A stretch of DNA of 11,225 nt from positions 1 through 11,225 of the forward strand of contig CANPGX010000022.1 in NCBI GenBank assembly GCA_947573745.1, written 5' to 3'. This DNA comes from an uncultured Erysipelotrichaceae bacterium (GTDB taxonomy: Bacteria > Bacillota_I > Bacilli_A > Erysipelotrichales > Coprobacillaceae). The notes below the pieces were generated by a model. The model did no database searches. It saw only the letters and a list, made by a program, of their open reading frames with translations, and was not told the DNA's origin. Numbering within the stretch: position 1 is the stretch's first letter; every line of letters starts with the position of its first letter. This document shows, piece after piece, positions 6,676 to 11,225 of this stretch. The position numbers and the translations under genes were made by a program.

Positions 6676-7905
6676 GATTTTGTATTGATAATAGAAAGAA
6701 GTGATAATCATCATGGTAATAAAGGTAAAAACCATCATGAGAATAAGGGTATTCATCAAAGAATAACTGATTAAAGATAAGAAATATAATTTCATCAAGA
6801 CTAGTAAACCATAGGTAGAACTTAATATAAATAAGATACCGTAAAAAACGAGGACTTCTTTTAAAGCGATACGTTTAAGTTGTTTAAAAGTATACCCAAA
6901 AAGTAATAAATGATGGTAATCTAATAAACGTTGTTCAATGATTCCCATATATTTGAAGTTTAAAGAAAAACCAATCAGGATAAGGATCATACCATCACAA
7001 AATAAGGCAATCATCGTTTCTAAAGCGGGGTAATAAGAAGCCACAAGGGCAATCATTAAACTTGAAGATATCACTAGAATTAAAATAGGAAGGTTCATTT
7101 TTTGAAAATTGTCACGAATATAATTAAGATAAATACGGGCTTGCGGATATGGATGACAACGCTTGGCTAATTGAGATAGTAACTTTGGTATAATATAAGC
7201 ATCTATACCAAATAATCCTACTGATCCTAAAAGTGTGTAGCCTACATAGGCAGAAATATCGTCCCCATTTAAAAGGATCAAAACAATACCTGAACTATAA
7301 AAAATCATGTATAGTAAGTCCCACCCCACATGCTTAAAGGCAAAGGAGGAAGATTTTCCAGTATGTAAAAGATCGGTAATACTACTTCGATATACAAAAC
7401 CTAAGTTTAAGATAACACACCATAAAACTTCAAAACCAACAATATAACTTGTTCCTAAAATAGCATCTGAAGAAACAACGATCATTGCTGGAAAATGAAG
7501 TATTTCTTGTAACAGGTAACGTTGTAATGGTATGGAGATATAACCTATAAATGCTCCTAAAGGAATAGAACTGAACATAATGACTATATTTTGGATCATC
7601 AAAAAGGACGTAAGTTGAAGGTAACTGGCTCCAGAAATAAGATTTAAAGAAAGTTCTTTTGCTTTGGTGGTGATGTAATAATTGTTAGCATAGAAAGATG
7701 AAAACATCGCAATCGTAATGACCCCACACAACATGGCAGAAATCATACTACTACCACTTCCACCTTGAATTGAAAGTAATTTTTGATCACTAAAAGAAAG
7801 ATTGAAGATGGAAAAAGTAAAAGCTGTAGATAAAACAAATGTCAACCAATAAAACAAAGCTTGTTTGTAATCCTTTTTTAAGGAAATCAGTGCTAACTTA
7901 ATCAT
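6661..7905 (-). CDS. FtsX-like ABC permease, BceB topology without the external domain
   Basis: A 414-residue integral membrane subunit paired with the ATPase gene just upstream. Ten hydrophobic segments can be traced (about 17-37, 53-75, 97-122, 150-172, 197-215, 222-240, 270-290, 296-318, 345-368 and 375-403). The coupling motif between segments 2 and 3 (TTKAKELSLNLISGASYLQL) matches the FtsX/MacB pattern. The spacing follows the BceB plan, but the loop between segments 7 and 8 is only a few residues (SYYPALE) instead of about 200, so the drug-sensing domain is absent. I chose the ATG at 7905: GAGGAAG at 7915-7909 precedes it and it overlaps the ATPase stop as ATGATTAA. A TTG at 7917 would use bases inside that ribosome binding site. 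Substrate unknown; peptide or lipid export are possibilities. Confidence 0.85.
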   Translation of the reverse strand: MIKLALISLKKDYKQALFYWLTFVLSTAFTFSIFNLSFSDQKLLSIQGGSGSSMISAMLCGVITIAMFSSFYANNYYITTKAKELSLNLISGASYLQLTSFLMIQNIVIMFSSIPLGAFIGYISIPLQRYLLQEILHFPAMIVVSSDAILGTSYIVGFEVLWCVILNLGFVYRSSITDLLHTGKSSSFAFKHVGWDLLYMIFYSSGIVLILLNGDDISAYVGYTLLGSVGLFGIDAYIIPKLLSQLAKRCHPYPQARIYLNYIRDNFQKMNLPILILVISSSLMIALVASYYPALETMIALFCDGMILILIGFSLNFKYMGIIEQRLLDYHHLLLFGYTFKQLKRIALKEVLVFYGILFILSSTYGLLVLMKLYFLSLISYSLMNTLILMMVFTFITMMIITSFYYQYKIKKIL

Positions 7906-8674
7906 AATCTTCCTCAAAAAGATGTGTGTTTAAGGTATTAATTTCAACGATTTTTTCATAGTAGGCCTTTTGTGAAAGGTCTTTTTTTTCTAAGGTCTGT
8001 TCAATTTGTCCATCTTTAATATAAATAAATCGATTAGAGTAGCTGGCGACCATCGGATCATGACTTACCATGAGAATAGAAACGCCTTCTTTTTGATGTA
8101 GTTGTTTAAATAGTTGCATGAGTTCATAAGAATTTTTAGAGTCCAAATTTCCGGTAGGTTCATCAGCGACAATTAATTTAGGTTGACTGACTAAAGCACG
8201 AGCAATGGCAGCTCTTTGACGCTGACCACCAGAACATTCATTAGGGTACTTATTTAATAAATCTAAAATATTAAGTTTTTCAGCGACATTGTGAACACGT
8301 TCTTTTTGTAAAGCCCGAGGCATTTTAGCTAAAGTAAGAGGAATGGCAATATTTTCATAGAGCGTCAAAGCATCCAATAAGTTAAATTCTTGAAAAATAA
8401 ATCCTAAATTCTCATAACGAAAATGACCAATTTCATTTTCACCCATGGTTTTGACTTCACGTTGATTAATATATACAGTCCCTGTTGTGGGAAAATCAAC
8501 AGTCGATAAATTATTGATAAATGTCGATTTCCCAGAACCACTAGGACCCATTACACAAATAAAATCACCTTCATTCATTTGTAAAGAGATTTTATTTAAT
8601 GCGGTAAATGCTTGCTTGGTCCCTAAACCATAGATCTTGGTCATGTTTGAAGCGCGTAAAATTTCTTTTTTCAT
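7898..8674 (-). CDS. ABC transporter ATPase, MacB/BceA type (second module)
   Basis: A 258-residue nucleotide-binding subunit, clearly related to the one at 4075 but not a recent duplicate. Motifs are complete: Walker A GPSGSGKST at 43-51, Q-loop Q95 in FIFQEFNLLD, signature SGGQ at 148-151, Walker B ending in D171-E172 and switch H205 in VSHD. A charged C-terminal tail of about 40 residues follows, a feature shared with BceA-type ATPases. The ATG overlaps the HAD gene's stop as ATGA (8674-8671), with AGGA at 8686-8683 eight bases upstream. It overlaps the permease gene by eight bases, so the three genes are translationally linked. It should energise the domain-less permease downstream. Confidence 0.92.
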   Translation of the reverse strand: MKKEILRASNMTKIYGLGTKQAFTALNKISLQMNEGDFICVMGPSGSGKSTFINNLSTVDFPTTGTVYINQREVKTMGENEIGHFRYENLGFIFQEFNLLDALTLYENIAIPLTLAKMPRALQKERVHNVAEKLNILDLLNKYPNECSGGQRQRAAIARALVSQPKLIVADEPTGNLDSKNSYELMQLFKQLHQKEGVSILMVSHDPMVASYSNRFIYIKDGQIEQTLEKKDLSQKAYYEKIVEINTLNTHLFEEDYD

Positions 8675-9465
8675 GATGCATTTCCTAAAAGTCCAAAGTG
8701 TTTTAAAGCGAGATAAATACCGTCTTGATCTACGCTACTTGTTGTATAAGTAGCAGATGCTTTGACTTGATCATCCGCATTTCCCATGGCAATCCCCATT
8801 TTTACACTTTGTAACATGTCGATATCATTTTCACCATCGCCAAAAGCCATAGCTTCTTCTGGTGTTAAATGATAGTATTCTAAAACTTTTTGAATACCAT
8901 AGGCTTTAGAACCACCTGTAGGGACGATGTCAAATCCATATTCATGCCATCTTGTAGCTTGGCAATGTCTTAAAAATGGAAGAATCTTCTCATCTAACAC
9001 ATCTTTAGAACAAAATGGGCATACTTGATATACAGGAGAATCATAAGCTTGATGAATATCTTCTACTGGAGGCACTTCTATGTGCACGGATGCTAGAGCT
9101 TGTTCAATATCATTATTTATCCTACTGGCATAGAGTTTATGCGCATGTACGAAAATCAATGGAATTTGAAGATGTTGATCAAGTTGAATAAATGTTTGAA
9201 TATCATGAAGATCAATAGGGTTTTCAAAGATGGGATTTTGATGATTAAAACAGTATTGTCCATTTAATGTAATAAAACCATCAAAATCATTTAAATCTAA
9301 AGAAGGAATGCCCTTTAATTCTTGAGGGGAACGTCCTGTTGCAATAAATAGTTTAATACCTTTTTCTTTCAAGGTTTTTAAAGCTTCTTTGGTGCTTTGA
9401 GGCACTTGAAAACAATGATGATCGATCAAGGTGCCATCAATATCAAAAAAAATCGCTTTATACAT
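8671..9465 (-). CDS. Cof-type HAD-IIB family phosphatase
   Basis: A 264-residue cytoplasmic phosphatase of the haloacid dehalogenase superfamily. Motif I is DIDGT with nucleophile D8 and acid/base D10; motif II is T43 in FIATGR; motif III is K187; motif IV is GDGEND with D210 and D214 binding Mg. The roughly 100 residues between motifs II and III form the type IIB cap that decides substrate. Relatives act on sugar phosphates, flavin or pyridoxal phosphates, and specificity cannot be predicted here. The ATG at 9465 has a strong AAAGGAG (9480-9474) eight bases upstream, which rules out a longer start at 9492. It is the first gene of the minus-strand operon and overlaps the ATPase gene by ATGA. 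A HAD phosphatase heading an ABC operon is not a standard pairing, so a functional link is uncertain. Confidence 0.92.
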   Translation of the reverse strand: MYKAIFFDIDGTLIDHHCFQVPQSTKEALKTLKEKGIKLFIATGRSPQELKGIPSLDLNDFDGFITLNGQYCFNHQNPIFENPIDLHDIQTFIQLDQHLQIPLIFVHAHKLYASRINNDIEQALASVHIEVPPVEDIHQAYDSPVYQVCPFCSKDVLDEKILPFLRHCQATRWHEYGFDIVPTGGSKAYGIQKVLEYYHLTPEEAMAFGDGENDIDMLQSVKMGIAMGNADDQVKASATYTTSSVDQDGIYLALKHFGLLGNAS

Positions 9466-9483
9466 GAATATCACTCCTTTATA

Positions 9484-9492
9484 TGTTATCAT
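9484..9492 (+). promoter_or_regulatory. possible extended -10 promoter of the phosphodiesterase gene
   Basis: TATCAT (9487-9492) matches the -10 consensus at five positions and is preceded by TGT (9484-9486), an extended -10 element. No good -35 is visible. It overlaps the minus-strand -10 box by two bases. Confidence 0.42.
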
Positions 9493-9519
9493 TATACGTG
9501 AAAAAAGAAGTGTTGTATA
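9491..9519 (-). promoter_or_regulatory. promoter of the HAD-ABC operon
   Basis: On the minus strand TATAAT (9496-9491) is a perfect -10 box, and TATACA (9519-9514) matches the -35 consensus at four of six positions with a 17-base spacer. Transcription would start near 9484, just before the HAD ribosome binding site. Confidence 0.65.
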
Positions 9520-9532
9520 TAGGAGACTGGTT

Positions 9533-10252
9533 ATGAAAATTCAAGTTTTTGGACATCGTGGTGCTAGCCAAACTTGTCCTGAAAATACCATGGCTGCATT
9601 CAAACAAGCTTATGAGGATGGGGCAGATGGTATAGAAACAGATGTGCATATGAGCAAAGATGGGCATCTTGTTTTAATTCATGATGAAACGATTGACCGT
9701 ACAAGTAATGGTCAAGGATGGATCAAAGATATGACTTTGGAAGAATTAAGAAAGTATAACTATGCTTATCATCATGAAGGCTTTTATGAAATACCTACCC
9801 TAGAACAACTTCTGATTTTTTTAAAGCAAACGACGATGATGCTTAATCTTGAGATTAAAACTGACTGTGTACATTATGAAGGTATTGAAAAGAAGGTGCT
9901 TGATTTAGTCTCTTTTTATCAATGTGAGGATCGTGTGATCTATTCTTCCTTTTATTTGGAGAGCCTCTTAAAATTGAAAGCAGAGAATGCTTCTATCTAT
10001 GCTGGATATCTTTATGAAGACCATCCATTTAAAAAGTATCATCTTGCGAAGAAGTACCATTTAGATGCTGTTCATCCGGAATATATTTTTGTGAAAGATA
10101 AAAAATGGTTAAAAAAATGTCAAAAGAATGGTTTAGAAATCAATGTTTGGACTGTTAATCAAAGAGAAGATGTTCAACGTATGAAGAAATTAGGTGTTCA
10201 GCGATTGATTGTGAATCATCCAAAAGAGGTTAAATGTTTTTTAGATGAATAA
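9533..10252 (+). CDS. glycerophosphodiester phosphodiesterase
   Basis: A 239-residue GDPD-family enzyme that cleaves glycerophosphodiesters, released in phospholipid or teichoic acid turnover, into glycerol-3-phosphate and an alcohol. It is a TIM-barrel with all expected motifs: H8-R9-G in FGHRGA, E17-N18, the metal ligands E35 and D37 in IETDVH, catalytic H50 in LIHDETIDRTSNG and E107 in LNLEIK. The ending VWTVN and the late LGVQRLIVNHP are also typical. There is no signal peptide, so it is likely cytoplasmic. The start at 9533 has AGGAGA (9521-9526) six bases upstream; a much longer in-frame extension to 9431 would run back over the divergent HAD gene and is rejected. At 239 residues it is the usual size for the short bacterial form. 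Confidence 0.93.
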   Translation: MKIQVFGHRGASQTCPENTMAAFKQAYEDGADGIETDVHMSKDGHLVLIHDETIDRTSNGQGWIKDMTLEELRKYNYAYHHEGFYEIPTLEQLLIFLKQTTMMLNLEIKTDCVHYEGIEKKVLDLVSFYQCEDRVIYSSFYLESLLKLKAENASIYAGYLYEDHPFKKYHLAKKYHLDAVHPEYIFVKDKKWLKKCQKNGLEINVWTVNQREDVQRMKKLGVQRLIVNHPKEVKCFLDE

Positions 10253-10301
10253 TTTCCTTCATTTTACAAATAATATTAAAAAAAGTAATGGAGGAGTTAA
10301 A

Positions 10302-10820
10302 ATGAAATCAACAGGTATGGTAAGAAGAGTCGATCGTTTAGGACGATTAGTTTTACCTAAAGAAATTAGGGATACACTAGGAATTAAAGTTGGGGATGGC
10401 TTAGAGATACGACTAGATAAAGATGATCAAATTATTTTAAAGAAATATGCTAAGGTTCAAGGTATTGAAGAAGGAACAGAAATTATTTTAGATCAACTCT
10501 ATGAACGTTATGGCAATATTGTTCTTGTCAGCGATTATCAACATATTCTCTATGCTAAACAAGCTAAGGGGGCTTTATATCAAGGTAAAAAACTAACAAG
10601 AATGTATCGTGATGTTTTATTGAAAAAAGAAGCGGGTCGTTTTGAAGAAATTGAGGTGATACCTCAGACATATGAAAAAGAATGTTATATTTATCCGATT
10701 TTTAGAGAGGATCGTTTGTGTGGCTCTTTTGCGATGATCACACATCGTACACCTTTAAAAGATGTGGATGAAAATGTTCTTCATTTTGTATGTCAGGTTA
10801 TAAGTCAGCAATTAATATAG
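10302..10820 (+). CDS. spoVT: SpoVT-like AbrB-family transcription regulator
   Basis: A 172-residue DNA-binding regulator with the SpoVT design. The N-terminal AbrB swapped-hairpin domain (about 1-50) carries STGMVRRVDRLGRLVLPKE and GIKVGDGLEI, and a C-terminal GAF-like domain (about 55-172) follows. Length and domain order match Bacillus SpoVT (178 residues) rather than the shorter AbrB. SpoVT controls late sporulation genes in Bacillus; homologues also occur in Bacillota not known to sporulate, where the role is unclear. The ATG at 10302 is chosen because GGAGGAG (10290-10296) precedes it by five bases; an in-frame ATG at 10245 overlapping the phosphodiesterase gene is rejected. It is followed after ten bases by rqcP, as expected from the Bacillus spoVT-yabMNO neighbourhood with the middle genes missing. 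Confidence 0.88.
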   Translation: MKSTGMVRRVDRLGRLVLPKEIRDTLGIKVGDGLEIRLDKDDQIILKKYAKVQGIEEGTEIILDQLYERYGNIVLVSDYQHILYAKQAKGALYQGKKLTRMYRDVLLKKEAGRFEEIEVIPQTYEKECYIYPIFREDRLCGSFAMITHRTPLKDVDENVLHFVCQVISQQLI

Positions 10821-10830
10821 GGGAGATAGT

Positions 10831-11106
10831 ATGAGACTAGATAAATATTTAAAGGTGTCTCGTCTTGTTAAAAGGCGTACATTATCCAAAGAAATGAGTG
10901 AAAATGGACGTGTTAAAGTCAATGGTAAAACTGCGAAACCATCGACAGAATTAAAAGTTGGAGACCACATTGAAGTGACTTTTGGCAATCGTGTGTTAGA
11001 AGTGAAGGTATTAGAACTTAGAAACCATGTTCTTAAAGATGATAGTTCTTTACTTTATGAGATTATCAGCGAAAAAAGATTAGAACAAGAAGCGCGTGTA
11101 TTTTAA
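10831..11106 (+). CDS. rqcP: RqcP, S4-domain ribosome quality control protein (YabO)
   Basis: A 91-residue RNA-binding protein made almost entirely of one S4 domain (MRLDKYLKVSRLVKRRTLSK at the start, then GRVKVNGKTAKPSTELKVGD). It closely resembles Bacillus RqcP/YabO, which is 86 residues. In Bacillus, RqcP binds stalled 50S-peptidyl-tRNA complexes with RqcH and helps add C-terminal alanine tails to stalled chains. The related heat-shock protein Hsp15 shares the fold, but the ending ELRNHVLKDDSSLLYEII fits RqcP better. The ATG has GGGGAGA (10820-10826) four bases upstream and lies ten bases after spoVT, so both are in one unit, closed by a terminator directly behind this gene. Confidence 0.92.
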   Translation: MRLDKYLKVSRLVKRRTLSKEMSENGRVKVNGKTAKPSTELKVGDHIEVTFGNRVLEVKVLELRNHVLKDDSSLLYEIISEKRLEQEARVF

Positions 11107-11144
11107 GACGTAGATAACCTAATTCAGGGAACCTACGTTTTTTT
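11107..11144 (+). terminator. rho-independent terminator after rqcP
   Basis: ACGTAG (11108-11113) pairs with CTACGT (11133-11138), with an inner CCT/AGG pairing around AATTC, and a run of seven T follows (11138-11144). It starts directly after the rqcP stop codon. Confidence 0.8.
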
Positions 11145-11210
11145 ATTTGGCTTTTATTTTTACGTTTGTATCAGTTCTATAAAAAGATCAAATGCATATA
11201 TAGAAAATAT

Positions 11211-11219
11211 AAAGGAGGA
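11211..11219 (+). promoter_or_regulatory. strong ribosome binding site of a gene starting at the right edge
   Basis: AAAGGAGGA is close to the full anti-Shine-Dalgarno complement. The window ends in AT at 11224-11225, so an ATG five bases after GGAGG is likely cut by the edge. The gene itself is not visible; in Bacillus the rqcP neighbourhood continues towards divIC, which is only a guess here. The 66 bases from 11145 to 11210 are AT-rich and hold no promoter I can assign firmly. Confidence 0.6.
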
Positions 11220-11225
11220 AGAAAT

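Noticed and set aside
8802..8814. TTACA-N3-TGTAA repeat resembling the Bce-type operator
   Set aside because: It lies inside the HAD coding region, has a three-base instead of four-base spacer and no promoter nearby; probably chance.
9479..9667. Open frame on the minus strand over the start of the phosphodiesterase gene
   Set aside because: It overlaps the divergent promoter region and a conserved enzyme start, and resembles no known protein.

Overview
This 11.2 kb window is AT-rich, roughly one third G+C by eye. It has strong AGGAGG-type ribosome binding sites and Bacillota-type gene families: a BceRS/BceAB-like resistance module, SpoVT, RqcP and a cofactor-independent phosphoglycerate mutase. 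I infer a low-GC Bacillota chromosome, possibly Erysipelotrichia/Coprobacillaceae; the sequence alone does not fix the genus. No tRNA, rRNA, CRISPR array, insertion sequence or phage gene is visible, and no gene-free stretch reaches 300 bases.

Layout. (1) 1-2256, plus strand: the 3' end of gpmI, a thioredoxin-fold lipoprotein starting one base after the gpmI stop, and a zinc-ribbon single-pass membrane protein, closed by a clear terminator. (2) 2265-3973, plus: a new promoter, an OmpR-family response regulator and an overlapping histidine kinase with two membrane segments and almost no external loop, which is the intramembrane-sensing (BceS-like) design. (3) 3974-6650, plus: an intergenic operator with TTACA-N4-TGTAA architecture, then a BceA-like ATPase and a BceB-like permease whose frame is broken at about 5759, between membrane segment 7 and the extracellular domain. 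(4) 6661-9465, minus: a Cof-type HAD phosphatase, a second BceA-like ATPase and a second permease with the same ten-segment layout but no extracellular domain; the three genes overlap end to end. The two ABC modules converge on a shared bidirectional terminator. (5) 9533-11106, plus: a glycerophosphodiester phosphodiesterase, SpoVT and RqcP, then a terminator and the ribosome binding site of a gene starting at the right edge.

How the parts fit. Regions 2 and 3 form a classic peptide-antibiotic sensing and detoxification module. In that family the permease with its large external domain detects the drug, passes the signal to the kinase, and the regulator activates the ABC operon through the inverted repeat upstream. 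Here the permease frame is broken, while an intact domain-less paralogue lies next to it in opposite orientation. Whether the break is real, a sequencing error or recoded is the main open question.
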